The notes below the pieces were generated by a model. That model was not told the origin of the DNA. It searched no databases and saw only the letters and a list, made by a program, of their open reading frames with translations. Of a stretch of 64,000 nt of DNA, positions 1-9,790 are shown piece after piece. This DNA comes from Pseudomonas caricapapayae (GTDB lineage: Bacteria; Pseudomonadota; Gammaproteobacteria; Pseudomonadales; Pseudomonadaceae): assembly GCF_001400735.1 (NCBI RefSeq), contig NZ_LJPW01000008.1, forward strand, positions 62,001-126,000, in the 5' to 3' direction. Numbering within the stretch: the first letter of the stretch is position 1; each line of letters begins with the position of its first letter. The position numbers were made by a program, and so were the translations under genes.

Positions 1-39
1 CAGCCGCTTTCCTCTTTGCCAAGACCTCTGAGACCATGA
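1..39 (+). CDS. possible 3' end of an upstream gene (partial)
   Basis: The first 39 bases form an open frame ending in TGA at 37-39, which overlaps the ATG of proA as ATGA. That overlap is typical of coupled genes, so this may be the tail of an upstream coding sequence. Twelve codons are too few to identify it. Confidence 0.3.
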   Translation, partial: QPLSSLPRPLRP

Positions 40-1301
40 CTGAGTCCGTTCTTGACTACATGACCCGCCTGGGTCGCGCCGCCCGCGAAGCTTCGCGAGT
101 GATCGGTCGTGCCAGCACAGCGCAGAAGAACCGCGCCCTGCAAGCCACTGCCGCCGCTCTGGACGAAGCGCGCGCCGAGCTGTCTGCCGCCAATGCGCTG
201 GACCTGGCAAACGGTCAGGCCAACGGGCTTGAGCCGGCCATGCTTGAGCGTCTGGCCCTGACCCCCGCACGCATCGACAGCATGATCGTCGGGTTGCGTC
301 AGGTAGCCGGTCTGGCAGACCCGATCGGTGCGATCCGGGACATGAGCTATCGGCCATCCGGCATCCAGGTCGGCAAGATGCGTGTGCCGCTGGGTGTTGT
401 CGGAATCATCTACGAGTCACGTCCGAACGTGACCATCGACGCCGCCAGTCTGTGCCTGAAGTCCGGGAACGCGACCATTCTGCGCGGCGGCTCCGAAGCC
501 ATTCATTCCAATCGTGCCATCGCCGCCTGCATCGAGCGTGGTCTGGCCGAGGCCGGGCTGCCCGCTGCCGTGGTGCAAGTGGTCGAAACCACCGACCGGG
601 CAGCGGTTGGTGCGCTGATTACCATGCCCGAGTACGTGGACGTCATCGTGCCGCGTGGCGGCAAGGGCCTGATCGAGCGGGTCAGTCGCGACGCGCGCGT
701 GCCGGTCATCAAGCACCTGGACGGCATCTGTCATGTGTACGTCAGCGCCCACGCCGATCTGGCCAAGGCACAGAAGATTGCCTTCAACGCCAAGACCTAC
801 CGCTACGGAATCTGCGGCGCGATGGAGACGTTGCTGGTCGATCAGACCATCGCTGCCGACTTCCTGCCGCCGATGGCCGCGCAGTTCCGTGAGAAGGGCG
901 TCGAGTTGCGTGGCTGCGAGCGCACCCGCGACCTGATCGACGTCATGCCGGCCACCGAAGAAGACTGGCACACCGAGTACCTGGCCGCGATTCTGTCGAT
1001 TCGCGTCGTGTCCGGGCTGGATGAAGCCATCGAGCACATCAACCATTACGGTTCGCATCATAGCGATGCCATCGTTTCGGACCACCAAGGTCAGATTCGC
1101 CGCTTCATGGCCGAGGTCGATTCCAGTTCGGTCATGGTCAACGCGCCGACCAGCTTCGCCGACGGGTTCGAATACGGATTGGGTGCCGAGATCGGCATTT
1201 CTACTGATAAGCTGCACGCCCGCGGGCCTGTCGGGCTTGAAGGGTTGACCTGCGAGAAGTACATCGTGATCGGTGATGGTCAATTGCGCGGACAAGCCTG
1301 A
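36..1301 (+). CDS. proA: gamma-glutamyl phosphate reductase
   Basis: This cytoplasmic enzyme reduces gamma-glutamyl phosphate to glutamate semialdehyde with NADPH, the second step of proline synthesis. The 421 residues match the usual family length. The aldehyde-dehydrogenase-type catalytic cysteine is seen at about residue 260 in [17 protein letters not shown]. The substrate/cofactor stretch [20 protein letters not shown] lies at about 124-143. The ATG at 36 is chosen because the protein begins in register with family members. It is the first complete gene of a tightly packed plus-strand core block, and nadD starts inside its 3' end. Confidence 0.96.
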   Translation: MTESVLDYMTRLGRAAREASRVIGRASTAQKNRALQATAAALDEARAELSAANALDLANGQANGLEPAMLERLALTPARIDSMIVGLRQVAGLADPIGAIRDMSYRPSGIQVGKMRVPLGVVGIIYESRPNVTIDAASLCLKSGNATILRGGSEAIHSNRAIAACIERGLAEAGLPAAVVQVVETTDRAAVGALITMPEYVDVIVPRGGKGLIERVSRDARVPVIKHLDGICHVYVSAHADLAKAQKIAFNAKTYRYGICGAMETLLVDQTIAADFLPPMAAQFREKGVELRGCERTRDLIDVMPATEEDWHTEYLAAILSIRVVSGLDEAIEHINHYGSHHSDAIVSDHQGQIRRFMAEVDSSSVMVNAPTSFADGFEYGLGAEIGISTDKLHARGPVGLEGLTCEKYIVIGDGQLRGQA

Positions 1302-1983
1302 CTTGAACAGCCCCACGACAACGCTGCCCAGACGTATCGGCATGCTCGGGGGCACGTTCGACCCGGTTCATATCGGTCATTTGCGCGGTGCGCTCGAAGT
1401 GGCCGAGCTGCTGGAACTCGATGAGCTGCGCCTGACGCCCAGCGCCAGGCCTCCGCATCGTGACATGCCGAGCGTAACTGCCGAGGACCGTCTGGCGATG
1501 GTTCGGAACGCGGTTGCGGGCGTGTCGCCCCTGACGGTGGATGACCGTGAACTGAAACGGGACAAACCGTCGTATACCCTCGACACACTGGAATCGATGC
1601 GCGCCGAGCTGGCGCCTCATGACCAGTTGTTCCTGCTGCTGGGTTGGGATGCCTTTTGCGGGCTGCCGACCTGGCACAGGTGGGAAGAACTGCTGGAGCA
1701 CTGCCATATCGTGGTGCTGCAACGCCCGGACGCAGACAGCGAGTCGCCGGATGCCATGCGCAATCTGCTGGCGGCGCGCGCGGTCAGCGATCCCAAGGCC
1801 CTGAAAGGGCCGGGTGGACAGATTACATTCGTCTGGCAGACGCCTTTATCGGTGTCTGCCACCCAGATCCGTCAACTGCTGGCCAGCGGTAAGTCGGTAC
1901 GTTTTCTGGTGCCAGACGCGGTACTGGCCTATATCGATGCGCGCGGGCTTTACCGTGCGCCGAACACTGATGGGTCGTCCTGA
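1276..1983 (+). CDS. nadD: nicotinate-nucleotide adenylyltransferase
   Basis: NadD adenylates nicotinate mononucleotide to deamido-NAD in NAD synthesis. The nucleotidyltransferase signature [11 protein letters not shown] (with HxGH) is near residue 25, and the second ATP-binding motif VSATQIR is near the C-terminus. The start is uncertain. GTG 1273 and ATG 1276 both overlap the proA end, and TTG 1303 would give a protein closer to the usual N-terminus. I chose ATG 1276. Position between proA and rsfS is standard in pseudomonads. Confidence 0.94.
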   Translation: MVNCADKPDLNSPTTTLPRRIGMLGGTFDPVHIGHLRGALEVAELLELDELRLTPSARPPHRDMPSVTAEDRLAMVRNAVAGVSPLTVDDRELKRDKPSYTLDTLESMRAELAPHDQLFLLLGWDAFCGLPTWHRWEELLEHCHIVVLQRPDADSESPDAMRNLLAARAVSDPKALKGPGGQITFVWQTPLSVSATQIRQLLASGKSVRFLVPDAVLAYIDARGLYRAPNTDGSS

Positions 1984-2043
1984 AACTGCTTTGATCGACA
2001 AGCGTCTGGACGGTCCCACACATACGAGCTGAATGAGTTTTAT

Positions 2044-2430
2044 ATGACAAAGCAAAAAATGAGCAGTGAAGAAGTCATCAATGTTGCGATTGCAGCCCTT
2101 GAAGAGGTCAAGGGTGCCGACATCCTGACCATCGACGTGCGCGACAAGACCAGCATCGCTGACTACATGCTGATCTGCACCGGTACGTCCAACCGCCAGT
2201 TGAACGCACTGGTCGATAACGTCCGTGACAAGGTCAAGGCTGCCGGTCTGAAATCCTTGAGCGAAGAAGGCAAGGGCGACAGCGACTGGGTCCTGCTGGA
2301 CCTGGGTGACGTTATCGTTCACGTGATGACCGCTGCGGCACGCCAGTTCTACGACCTGGAACGCTTGTGGCAGGGTGCCGAACAAAGCCGTGCCGCCAGC
2401 GCTGCGCACCATACCCCGGGCAACGAATAA
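2044..2430 (+). CDS. rsfS: ribosomal silencing factor
   Basis: RsfS (YbeB) binds ribosomal protein L14 on the large subunit and blocks subunit joining when nutrients are scarce. The 128 residues include the conserved core DIRDKTSIADYM-like stretch (here VRDKTSIADYMLICTGTS) and the motif DWVLLDLGDVIVHVM. It lies between nadD and rlmH, the usual order, with rlmH starting 10 bases after its stop. Confidence 0.95.
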   Translation: MTKQKMSSEEVINVAIAALEEVKGADILTIDVRDKTSIADYMLICTGTSNRQLNALVDNVRDKVKAAGLKSLSEEGKGDSDWVLLDLGDVIVHVMTAAARQFYDLERLWQGAEQSRAASAAHHTPGNE

Positions 2431-2439
2431 GGCCTTGAT

Positions 2440-2907
2440 GTGCGTCTGCGTCTGATCGCTGTGGGTTCGCGCATGCCCAAATGGGTGGAAGAAGGTTGGC
2501 ACGAGTACGCCAAGCGGATGCCCTCCGAGCTTGCGCTTGAACTGGTGGAAATCCCGCTCAATACCCGAGGCAAGAACGCCGATGTTGCTCGCTTCATCCG
2601 TCAGGAGGGCGAGGCGATGCTGGCGAAGGTGCAGCCGGGAGAGCGGATTGTCACGCTTGAAGTGCACGGTAAACCGTGGAGCACCGAACAGTTGGCGGTC
2701 GAACTCGATCGCTGGCGCCTCGATGCGCGTACGGTCAACCTGATGGTCGGCGGTCCCGAGGGGCTGGCACCTGAAGTCTGTGCCCGCAGTGAACAACGCT
2801 GGTCTCTGTCGCCGCTGACCCTGCCGCATCCACTGGTGCGCATTCTGATCGGCGAACAGATGTATCGCGCCTGGACAGTCCTGTCCGGGCACCCTTATCA
2901 CAAGTAG
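2440..2907 (+). CDS. rlmH: 23S rRNA (pseudouridine1915-N3)-methyltransferase
   Basis: RlmH is a SPOUT-class methyltransferase that modifies pseudouridine 1915 in helix 69 of 23S rRNA on assembled ribosomes. The 155-residue length is exactly typical. The knotted SAM site is visible in [12 protein letters not shown] (about 102-113) and the C-terminus [20 protein letters not shown] is characteristic. The start is GTG 2440, which gives the conserved N-terminus [16 protein letters not shown]. Confidence 0.96.
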   Translation: MRLRLIAVGSRMPKWVEEGWHEYAKRMPSELALELVEIPLNTRGKNADVARFIRQEGEAMLAKVQPGERIVTLEVHGKPWSTEQLAVELDRWRLDARTVNLMVGGPEGLAPEVCARSEQRWSLSPLTLPHPLVRILIGEQMYRAWTVLSGHPYHK

Positions 2908-2935
2908 CATCGTTTTTACTGTGAATACGGCCTAA

Positions 2936-4831
2936 ATGTCTCAACCGATCCGCCTCAAAGACCACGAAAAGGACGCACGCCTGGTGCGCGGTAGGGTCGT
3001 GTTCGGTGCCGTGGCGGTCGTGTTGCTGGTGTGCGTGCTGATTGCACGGCTTTATTACCTGCAGGTCATCCAGTACGACTATCACTCCACACTTTCGGAA
3101 AACAACCGCGTCCACGTTCAGCCGATTCCGCCCAGCCGAGGGTTGATCTACGACCGCAACGGCGTGGTGGTGGCGGATAACCGGCCCAGTTTCAGTCTCA
3201 GCATGACCCGCGAGCGTGCCGGCGAGTGGTCCGGCGTGCTCGACACTATTGTCGAGATCCTGCAACTGACGCCCGACGACCGCATCATTTTTGAAAAGCG
3301 CATGAAGCAGGGGCGGCGCCCATTCGAGCCGGTGCCGATCCTGTTCGAGCTGAGCGAAGAGCAGATCGCCCTGATCGCCGTCAATCAGTTCCGTCTGCCG
3401 GGTGTCGAGGTGGTTGCGCAACTGGTCAGGCACTACCCGCAAGGGCCGCATTTTGCGCATTCGGTCGGCTACATGGGGCGGATCAACGAGAAAGAGCTCA
3501 AGAGCCTCGATCCGATCAATTACAGCGGCACGCACCATATCGGCAAGACCGGTATCGAGCGCTTTTACGAGCCCGAGCTGCATGGCCAGGTCGGCTATGA
3601 AGAGGTCGAGACCAACGCCCGTGGGCGCGTGTTGCGTGTCCTCAAGCGCACTGACCCGATCCCCGGCAAGGACATCGTCCTGAGCCTGGACATCAATCTT
3701 CAGGAAGCTGCCGAAGCCGCACTGGGCGGGCGTCGTGGCGCAGTAGTCGCGCTGGATCCGGCCACCGGAGAAGTGCTGGCGATGGTCAGTGCGCCCAGTT
3801 TCGATCCGAACCTGTTTGTAACCGGCATCAGCTTCAAGGCCTATGCCGAGCTGCGCGACTCCATCGACCGGCCACTGTTCAACCGCATCCTGCGCGGTCT
3901 GTATCCGCCGGGCTCGACCATCAAGCCTGCGGTGGCGATTGCCGGGCTGGATGCCGGCGCGGTGACGCCTGGCTCAAGGGTGTTCGACCCAGGGTATTAC
4001 CAACTACCCAATTACGACCACAAGTACCGGAACTGGAACCGCACCGGCGATGGCTGGGTGGATCTGGATACCGCGATCATGCGTTCCAATGACACGTACT
4101 TTTACGATCTGGCACACAAACTGGGAATCGATCGGCTTTCCACCTACATGAACAAGTTCGGCATCGGACAGAAAGTCTCGCTGGACATGTTCGAAGAGTC
4201 GCCCGGTCTGATGCCGTCCCGAGAATGGAAGCGCGCGACCCGCCGTCAGGCCTGGTTCCCCGGCGAGACCCTGATTCTCGGTATCGGTCAGGGCTACATG
4301 CAGGCAACGCCGTTGCAACTGGCCCAGGCAACCGCGCTGGTGGCCAACAAAGGCGTGTGGAACCGTCCGCATCTGGCCAGAACCATTGAAGGCAAGGCGC
4401 CTGTGGACGAAAACCCTATGCCGGACATCGTGCTGCGTGATCCGGCCAACTGGGGGCGAGTCAACCACGGCATGCAGGAAGTCATGCACGGTGCGCGCGG
4501 TACGGCGCGCAAGGCTGCCATCGGCGCGCAATACCGGATCGCGGGCAAGAGCGGTACGGCTCAGGTGGTCGCCATCAAGCAAGGCGAGAAATACGACCGC
4601 ACCAAGGTTCAGGAGCGTCACCGTGACCATGCCTTGTTTGTCGGCTTCGCGCCGGCCGATAACCCGAAAATCGTTGTTGCAGTCATGGTCGAGAACGGTG
4701 AGTCCGGCTCCGGCGTTGCTGCACCCGTCGTGCGTCAGGTGATGGACGCCTGGCTGCTCGACGAAAACGGCCATCTCAAGCCTGAGTACGCCGGTTCCCT
4801 GAATCTGGAGGCTGCGGCCCGTGAAGAGTAA
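2936..4831 (+). CDS. mrdA: peptidoglycan DD-transpeptidase PBP2
   Basis: PBP2 is the elongasome transpeptidase that cross-links new peptidoglycan along the lateral wall, working with RodA. The 631-residue protein has a short cytoplasmic N-terminus, one membrane anchor (about 23-44), a dimerisation/pedestal domain and a transpeptidase domain. The active-site SxxK is S327-K330 in PPGSTIKP, SxN is in MRSNDTYF, and KSGTAQ follows near residue 540. The 3' end overlaps rodA by 11 bases, which fits coupled translation of the pair. Confidence 0.97.
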   Translation: MSQPIRLKDHEKDARLVRGRVVFGAVAVVLLVCVLIARLYYLQVIQYDYHSTLSENNRVHVQPIPPSRGLIYDRNGVVVADNRPSFSLSMTRERAGEWSGVLDTIVEILQLTPDDRIIFEKRMKQGRRPFEPVPILFELSEEQIALIAVNQFRLPGVEVVAQLVRHYPQGPHFAHSVGYMGRINEKELKSLDPINYSGTHHIGKTGIERFYEPELHGQVGYEEVETNARGRVLRVLKRTDPIPGKDIVLSLDINLQEAAEAALGGRRGAVVALDPATGEVLAMVSAPSFDPNLFVTGISFKAYAELRDSIDRPLFNRILRGLYPPGSTIKPAVAIAGLDAGAVTPGSRVFDPGYYQLPNYDHKYRNWNRTGDGWVDLDTAIMRSNDTYFYDLAHKLGIDRLSTYMNKFGIGQKVSLDMFEESPGLMPSREWKRATRRQAWFPGETLILGIGQGYMQATPLQLAQATALVANKGVWNRPHLARTIEGKAPVDENPMPDIVLRDPANWGRVNHGMQEVMHGARGTARKAAIGAQYRIAGKSGTAQVVAIKQGEKYDRTKVQERHRDHALFVGFAPADNPKIVVAVMVENGESGSGVAAPVVRQVMDAWLLDENGHLKPEYAGSLNLEAAAREE

Positions 4832-5966
4832 TTTCGACCGCATCCTGTCCAGCGAAGACGTAATGCGCCGCCGTGCCACGTTTCTGCAGCGCATTCATAT
4901 CGATGGTCCCTTGCTGATCCTGCTGCTGACGCTGGCGGCTGGCAGTCTGTTCGTTCTGTATTCAGCCAGCGGCAAGAACTGGGACCTGCTGATCAAGCAG
5001 GCCAGCTCGTTCGGTATCGGTCTGGTGGCAATGGTAGTGATTGCCCAGCTGGAGCCGCGCTTCATGGCGCGCTGGGTGCCTGTTCTCTATGTGGTCGGCG
5101 TCCTGCTGTTGGTGGTGGTGGATGTCATGGGCCACAACGCCATGGGCGCAACGCGCTGGATCAATATTCCCGGCGTGATTCGTTTCCAGCCTTCCGAGTT
5201 TCTCAAGATCATCATGCCGGCGACCATCGCCTGGTACTTGTCCAAGCGCACGCTGCCACCACATCTCAAGCACGTCGCCGTCAGCCTGGCCCTGATTGGC
5301 GTGCCGTTCATACTGATCGTGCGTCAGCCCGATCTGGGTACGTCGCTGCTGATCCTGGCGTCCGGGGCCTTTGTGCTGTTCATGGCCGGCCTGCGCTGGC
5401 GCTGGATTCTAAGTGTGCTGACGGCTGCCGTGCCTGCGGCGGTGGCCATGTGGTTCTTCTTTATGCACGACTATCAGAAGCAACGCGTGCTGACGTTCCT
5501 CGATCCGGAAAGCGACCCGCTTGGCACCGGCTGGAACATCATCCAGTCAAAGGCGGCCATCGGTTCGGGCGGCGTATTTGGCAAAGGCTGGTTGCTCGGC
5601 ACCCAGTCGCACCTCGACTTTCTGCCTGAAAGCCATACCGACTTCATCATCGCAGTGCTGGGTGAAGAGTTCGGCCTGGTAGGCATCTGTGCGCTGCTGA
5701 TCATCTACATGCTGCTGATCGGTCGCGGGCTTGTGATCACTGCACAGGCGCAGACATTATTCGGCAAACTGCTGGCCGGTGCGTTGACCATGACGTTTTT
5801 TGTTTACGTTTTCGTCAACATCGGTATGGTCAGTGGCCTGCTGCCAGTGGTGGGGGTTCCGCTGCCCTTCATTAGCTACGGCGGAACTTCGCTCGTAACC
5901 CTACTGTCAGCGTTTGGGGTTTTGATGTCGATCCATACACATCGTAAATGGATCGCTCAAGTTTGA
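4821..5966 (+). CDS. rodA: rod-shape peptidoglycan glycosyltransferase RodA
   Basis: RodA is the SEDS-family glycan polymerase of the elongasome, partner of PBP2. The 381 residues form about ten membrane helices. Family hallmarks are seen: ATRWINIPGVIRFQPSEFLK and the C-terminal GLLPVVGVPLPFISYGGTS. The GTG at 4821 overlaps mrdA and gives the N-terminus MKSNFDRILSSEDVMRRR; an internal ATG at 4863 is possible but would drop this conserved leader. Confidence 0.96.
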   Translation: MKSNFDRILSSEDVMRRRATFLQRIHIDGPLLILLLTLAAGSLFVLYSASGKNWDLLIKQASSFGIGLVAMVVIAQLEPRFMARWVPVLYVVGVLLLVVVDVMGHNAMGATRWINIPGVIRFQPSEFLKIIMPATIAWYLSKRTLPPHLKHVAVSLALIGVPFILIVRQPDLGTSLLILASGAFVLFMAGLRWRWILSVLTAAVPAAVAMWFFFMHDYQKQRVLTFLDPESDPLGTGWNIIQSKAAIGSGGVFGKGWLLGTQSHLDFLPESHTDFIIAVLGEEFGLVGICALLIIYMLLIGRGLVITAQAQTLFGKLLAGALTMTFFVYVFVNIGMVSGLLPVVGVPLPFISYGGTSLVTLLSAFGVLMSIHTHRKWIAQV

Positions 5967-5983
5967 TTAAGGTGAACTATTCA

Positions 5984-6991
5984 ATGCACGCAATGCGTAA
6001 CTGGGCTCGATATGCTCCGGTGGTCGGTCTGGTGGGCATCCTTGGATCGGTGCAAGAGGCGCTGGCTGGCGATTATGAAGGGTCGCCCCAAGTGGCGGAA
6101 TTCGTCGGAGAGCTGACCCGCGATCACGGTTTTGCCGGTGAGCAACTGATGAGCCTGTTTCGTGAGGTCGAGCGCAAGCAGGCCATTCTCGATGCCATTT
6201 CCCGTCCGGCCGAACGGGTCAAGCAGTGGAAAGAGTATCGGCCGATGTTCATCACCGATACGCGCATCGCTCGCGGTGTCGACTTCTGGCGTCAGCATGA
6301 GGCTGCACTGGCCCGTGCCGAGCAGGAATACGGCGTACCGGCGCAGATCATCGTTTCGATCATTGGCGTAGAGACCTTCTTCGGCCGCAATACCGGTAAT
6401 TACCGGGTGATCGACGCCTTGTCGACCCTCGGCTTCGATTACCCGCCGCGCGCCCAGTTCTTCCGCAAGGAACTGCGCGAGTTTCTGCTGCTGGCCCGCG
6501 AACAGCAGGTCGATCCGCTGACCCTCAAAGGTTCCTACGCCGGGGCGATGGGGCTGCCGCAGTTCATGCCGAGCAGTTTCCGTGCATACGCCGTTGATTT
6601 CGACGGGGACGGTCACATCAACATCTGGACCGACCCGGACGATGCCATTGGCAGCGTGGCCAGTTATTTCAAACGGCATGGCTGGGTGGCCGGGCAGCCT
6701 GTCGTCAGTCGTGCCACTGCACGTGGCGACCGGGTGGACGAAGGGTTGAGCCCTGCGCTTGATCCGGTAATGTCGGTCGGGGAGTTGCGACAGCTGGGCT
6801 GGGCGAGTCATGATGCGCTGCGCGATGACATGCCGGTGACGGCGTTCCGTCTTGAAGGCGACAATGGTCCTGAATACTGGCTGGGTCTGAACAATTTTTA
6901 TGCAATCACCCGTTATAACCGCAGTGTGATGTACGCCATGGCCGTGTATCAGCTGTCTGAATCGTTGGTTCAAGCTCGAGGCGTCAAGTAA
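5984..6991 (+). CDS. mltB: lytic murein transglycosylase B
   Basis: MltB cleaves peptidoglycan glycan strands with formation of 1,6-anhydro-muropeptides. The ATG at 5984 is preferred over 5948 because AAGGTGA sits nine bases upstream and a signal peptide then starts cleanly (MHAMRNWARYAPVVGLVGIL, cleavage near ALA-G). The catalytic Glu is in SIIGVETFFGRNTG, and the fold motif GSYAGAMGLPQFMPSSF and calcium-loop-like DFDGDGHINIW follow. The 335-residue form lacks a lipobox, so it is probably a soluble periplasmic version. It overlaps rlpA as TAATG. Confidence 0.93.
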   Translation: MHAMRNWARYAPVVGLVGILGSVQEALAGDYEGSPQVAEFVGELTRDHGFAGEQLMSLFREVERKQAILDAISRPAERVKQWKEYRPMFITDTRIARGVDFWRQHEAALARAEQEYGVPAQIIVSIIGVETFFGRNTGNYRVIDALSTLGFDYPPRAQFFRKELREFLLLAREQQVDPLTLKGSYAGAMGLPQFMPSSFRAYAVDFDGDGHINIWTDPDDAIGSVASYFKRHGWVAGQPVVSRATARGDRVDEGLSPALDPVMSVGELRQLGWASHDALRDDMPVTAFRLEGDNGPEYWLGLNNFYAITRYNRSVMYAMAVYQLSESLVQARGVK

Positions 6992-8019
6992 TGCGGGCAT
7001 TGCCGATTCTTCAAACATTCAAGCTTCTGGCGTTGACCGGCCTGGCAGTGCTGGTTGCCAGCTGCTCGTCGCCGTCACGCACAACATCGTCGCAGTCGCC
7101 GAAAGGCGGTGCGGTGGTGCGCGCCATGCCGGGGCTGGACATCAACCGTGCCCACAAGGACGGCGCGCCGTGGTGGGACGTGGATGTCTCGCGTATCCCC
7201 GACGCAACGCCAACCCTGCACACCGGGGCCTACAAGGCCAACCCGTATACGGTGCTGGGCAAGACCTATTTCCCGATGAGCGATTCGAAGCGTTATGTCG
7301 CTTCGGGCACCGCCTCCTGGTACGGCACCAAGTTTCATGGCCAGAACACCGCCAACGGCGAGGTGTATGACCTGTACGGCATGAGCGCTGCGCACAAGAC
7401 CCTGCCGCTGCCCAGCTATGTCAAGGTGACCAACCTGGACAACAATCGCACGGTGATCCTGCGCGTCAATGATCGCGGGCCGTTCTATTCTGACCGGATC
7501 ATCGACCTGTCCTACGCCGCCGCCAAAAAGCTCGGCTACGCCGAAACCGGGACTGCTCGGGTGAAGGTAGAAGGTATCGACCCTCAGGAGTGGTGGGCAC
7601 AACGTGGCCGTCCGGCACCGTTGATGCTCAATCAGCCGCAAGTGATGGCCCAGGCCACGCCGCCCGCGCTGTCCACCTCGACCGGAACCGTCGAACAATA
7701 CACGCCACCACCGCAGCAGCACGCAGCACCTGTTGTGCCGTTGCAGGTTGACGCAAAAAAAAACGCTTCAGGACAAGCCGCTGGGCTGTTTCTCCAGGTG
7801 GGAGCCTTCGCCAACCCGGACGCTGCGGAGCTCCTGAGGTCGAAACTGAGCGGGATGGTCCGCGCACCGGTGTTCGTCAGCTCGATAGCGCGCAATCAGC
7901 AAACGCTCTATCGGGTGCGGATGGGACCGATCGACACGCCGGGTGAAGCCCAGCAACTGCAAAACAGCGTCAGGTCGGCCAATCTGGGCCAGCCGAGCGT
8001 AGTGACATCGGATCAGTAA
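6991..8019 (+). CDS. rlpA: septal ring lytic transglycosylase RlpA
   Basis: RlpA is an outer-membrane lipoprotein that cleaves denuded glycan strands at septa in Pseudomonas. A lipoprotein signal with lipobox LVASC places the acylated cysteine at residue 25. A double-psi beta-barrel domain occupies about 100-195 (ASGTASWYGTKFHGQNTANG, then NDRGPF), followed by a proline/glutamine-rich linker and a C-terminal SPOR domain (about 260-342, beginning GLFLQVGAF) that binds denuded glycan. It is the usual partner of mltB, rodA and dacA. Confidence 0.95.
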   Translation: MRALPILQTFKLLALTGLAVLVASCSSPSRTTSSQSPKGGAVVRAMPGLDINRAHKDGAPWWDVDVSRIPDATPTLHTGAYKANPYTVLGKTYFPMSDSKRYVASGTASWYGTKFHGQNTANGEVYDLYGMSAAHKTLPLPSYVKVTNLDNNRTVILRVNDRGPFYSDRIIDLSYAAAKKLGYAETGTARVKVEGIDPQEWWAQRGRPAPLMLNQPQVMAQATPPALSTSTGTVEQYTPPPQQHAAPVVPLQVDAKKNASGQAAGLFLQVGAFANPDAAELLRSKLSGMVRAPVFVSSIARNQQTLYRVRMGPIDTPGEAQQLQNSVRSANLGQPSVVTSDQ

Positions 8020-8059
8020 GTTTTTCGACTACCGTTCTCCGGCAATAATGGAGGACAGT

Positions 8060-8110
8060 ATGCAGTCGCAGGCGGCGCACATTTGCCATCAGGGCAAGCG
8101 TTGCAGGTAA
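8060..8110 (+). other. possible 16-codon leader ORF upstream of dacA
   Basis: An ATG at 8060 is preceded by GGAGG five bases upstream and runs 16 codons to TAA at 8108, ending 150 bases before dacA. The strong ribosome-binding site is notable, but nothing shows that it is translated or regulatory. A small hairpin (GCCAGG at 8150-8155 with CCTGGC at 8163-8168) lies between it and dacA. Confidence 0.25.
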
Positions 8111-8260
8111 CTGCCCACAAGGTCGTGTGTCGAACAGGCGACTTTGTCAGCCAGGGTTACAGCCTGGCGCCACGAGCCGTACCGAGGCGTTTTCGCTTCG
8201 CCGGTCTGTTCAGTTTTGCCCGCAAGGGCATGTTTGCCCATTAGGATTCTCGAGAGACGG

Positions 8261-9421
8261 ATGAACATCACCACCTTTGCAAAACGTTTGTGCCTGCTTG
8301 TTCCACTGATCATCACCCCGACTGTCTGGGCAGCAGAGCAGATGACGCCTGCTGCACCGCAACTGGCAGCCAAGTCCTACGTACTGATGGACGCCACCAG
8401 CGGTAACGTTCTGGTCGAGAACAACGGCGATCAGCGTCTGGCGCCTGCCAGTCTGACCAAGCTGATGACTGCCTATATCGCGACCCTGGAAATCCGTCGT
8501 GGCCAGATCGGCGAAAACGATCCGGTGACGATCAGTGAAAACGCCTGGCGCACGGGCGGTTCGCGGATGTTCATCAAGGTCGGCAGCCAGGTCACGGTCA
8601 GCGACCTGCTGCACGGCATCATCATCCAGTCGGGTAACGACGCCAGTGTCGCGATCTCCGAGCACATCGCCGGCAGCGAAGATGCATTTGCGGACATGAT
8701 GAACAAGACCGCCGGCGATCTGGGCATGACCAACAGCCACTTCATGAACCCGACCGGTCTGCCGAACCCCGAGCACTACTCGTCGGCTCACGACATGGCG
8801 ATCCTGGCGCGTGCCATCATCCACGAAGACCCGGCTCACTACGCGATCTACTCGCAGAAAGAGTTCTTCTGGAACGGCATCAAGCAGCCTAACCGCAACC
8901 TGCTGCTGTGGCGCGACAAGACCGTCGATGGCCTGAAGACCGGTCACACTGACGAAGCCGGCTACTGCATGGTGTCCTCGGCTGTACGTGACGGCATGCG
9001 TTTGATCGCTGTCGTATTCGGCACCAACAGCGAACAGGCTCGTGCGGCTGAAACCCAGAAGTTGCTGACTTATGGCTTCCGTTTCTTCGAAACCCAGAAC
9101 TTCTATCAGAAGGGCACCGAGCTGGCTCAGGCGACTGTCTGGAAAGGCACCGAGCGTCAGGTCAAGGCCGGTCTGGCTGAAGATCTGAGCATGACCATGC
9201 CAAAAGGCGACATGAAGAAGCTTTCCGCCAGCATGACCATGAACCCGCAACTGGTTGCGCCAATCGCCAAGGGCGACGTGATCGGCAAGGTCGAAGTCAA
9301 GAAGGACGATCAGGTGGTTCACACCGCTAATCTGATTGCGCTTGATGCCGTTGAGGAAGGTGGCATTTTCCGCCGCGTGTGGGATAGCATCCGCCTGTTC
9401 TTCTACGGCTTGTTCAACTGA
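8261..9421 (+). CDS. dacA: D-alanyl-D-alanine carboxypeptidase PBP5/6
   Basis: This penicillin-binding protein trims the terminal D-alanine of peptidoglycan pentapeptides in the periplasm. ATG 8261 is chosen because a signal peptide follows (cleavage near VWAA-EQ); upstream in-frame codons read through a non-coding leader. Active-site motifs are S64-K67 (ASLTKLM), SGN in IIIQSGNDAS, and KTG in DGLKTGHTDEAG. The C-terminal beta domain and an amphipathic membrane-anchor helix (RRVWDSIRLFFYGLFN) are intact. The length is 386 residues. Confidence 0.96.
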   Translation: MNITTFAKRLCLLVPLIITPTVWAAEQMTPAAPQLAAKSYVLMDATSGNVLVENNGDQRLAPASLTKLMTAYIATLEIRRGQIGENDPVTISENAWRTGGSRMFIKVGSQVTVSDLLHGIIIQSGNDASVAISEHIAGSEDAFADMMNKTAGDLGMTNSHFMNPTGLPNPEHYSSAHDMAILARAIIHEDPAHYAIYSQKEFFWNGIKQPNRNLLLWRDKTVDGLKTGHTDEAGYCMVSSAVRDGMRLIAVVFGTNSEQARAAETQKLLTYGFRFFETQNFYQKGTELAQATVWKGTERQVKAGLAEDLSMTMPKGDMKKLSASMTMNPQLVAPIAKGDVIGKVEVKKDDQVVHTANLIALDAVEEGGIFRRVWDSIRLFFYGLFN

Positions 9422-9452
9422 CCCTCCAGTAACTACTGCCGACCTTCTCGCG

Positions 9453-9475
9453 GCCTGCTCATGATCTGAGCGGGC
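9453..9475 (+). other. stem-loop between dacA and ybeD
   Basis: GCCTGCTCA pairs with TGAGCGGGC (one G-T pair) around a five-base loop. No run of T follows, so it is not a clear intrinsic terminator; it may protect the dacA transcript end or act weakly. Confidence 0.35.
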
Positions 9476-9514
9476 TGCGTGTCCGTCGTCACGGCTTGTG
9501 AGACCTTTACTGCC

Positions 9515-9790
9515 ATGACTGATACCGACATCAAGTCGCACAAAATCGAATTTCCCTGCAATGACTACCCGATCAAGGTGATCGGCGACACCAGTGCGGG
9601 TTTTACTGCTGCCGTGATGGAAGTGCTTGAAAAGCACGCCACGGTCGATCTCAAGACGCTTGCCGAGCGCCAGAGCAGCAACGGCAAATACACCACCGTC
9701 CAGTTGCACATTGTCGCTACAGGCGAAGATCAGTTGCGCGACATCAATAGCGCGCTTCGCGCTACAGGTTTCGTGCACATGGTGCTCTGA
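9515..9790 (+). CDS. ybeD: YbeD family protein (DUF493)
   Basis: This 91-residue protein belongs to the YbeD family, small ACT-like regulatory folds of unknown precise role found beside lipB. Conserved features are [13 protein letters not shown] at the N-terminus and the C-terminal [20 protein letters not shown] 9515 is preferred over upstream codons because it matches family length. Its stop overlaps the lipB ATG as TGATG, which implies translational coupling. Confidence 0.92.
   Translation: MTDTDIKSHKIEFPCNDYPIKVIGDTSAGFTAAVMEVLEKHATVDLKTLAERQSSNGKYTTVQLHIVATGEDQLRDINSALRATGFVHMVL

Noticed and set aside
8210..9778. 522-codon open frame opposite dacA and ybeD
   Set aside because: Antisense shadow of two certain genes; no domain or signal.
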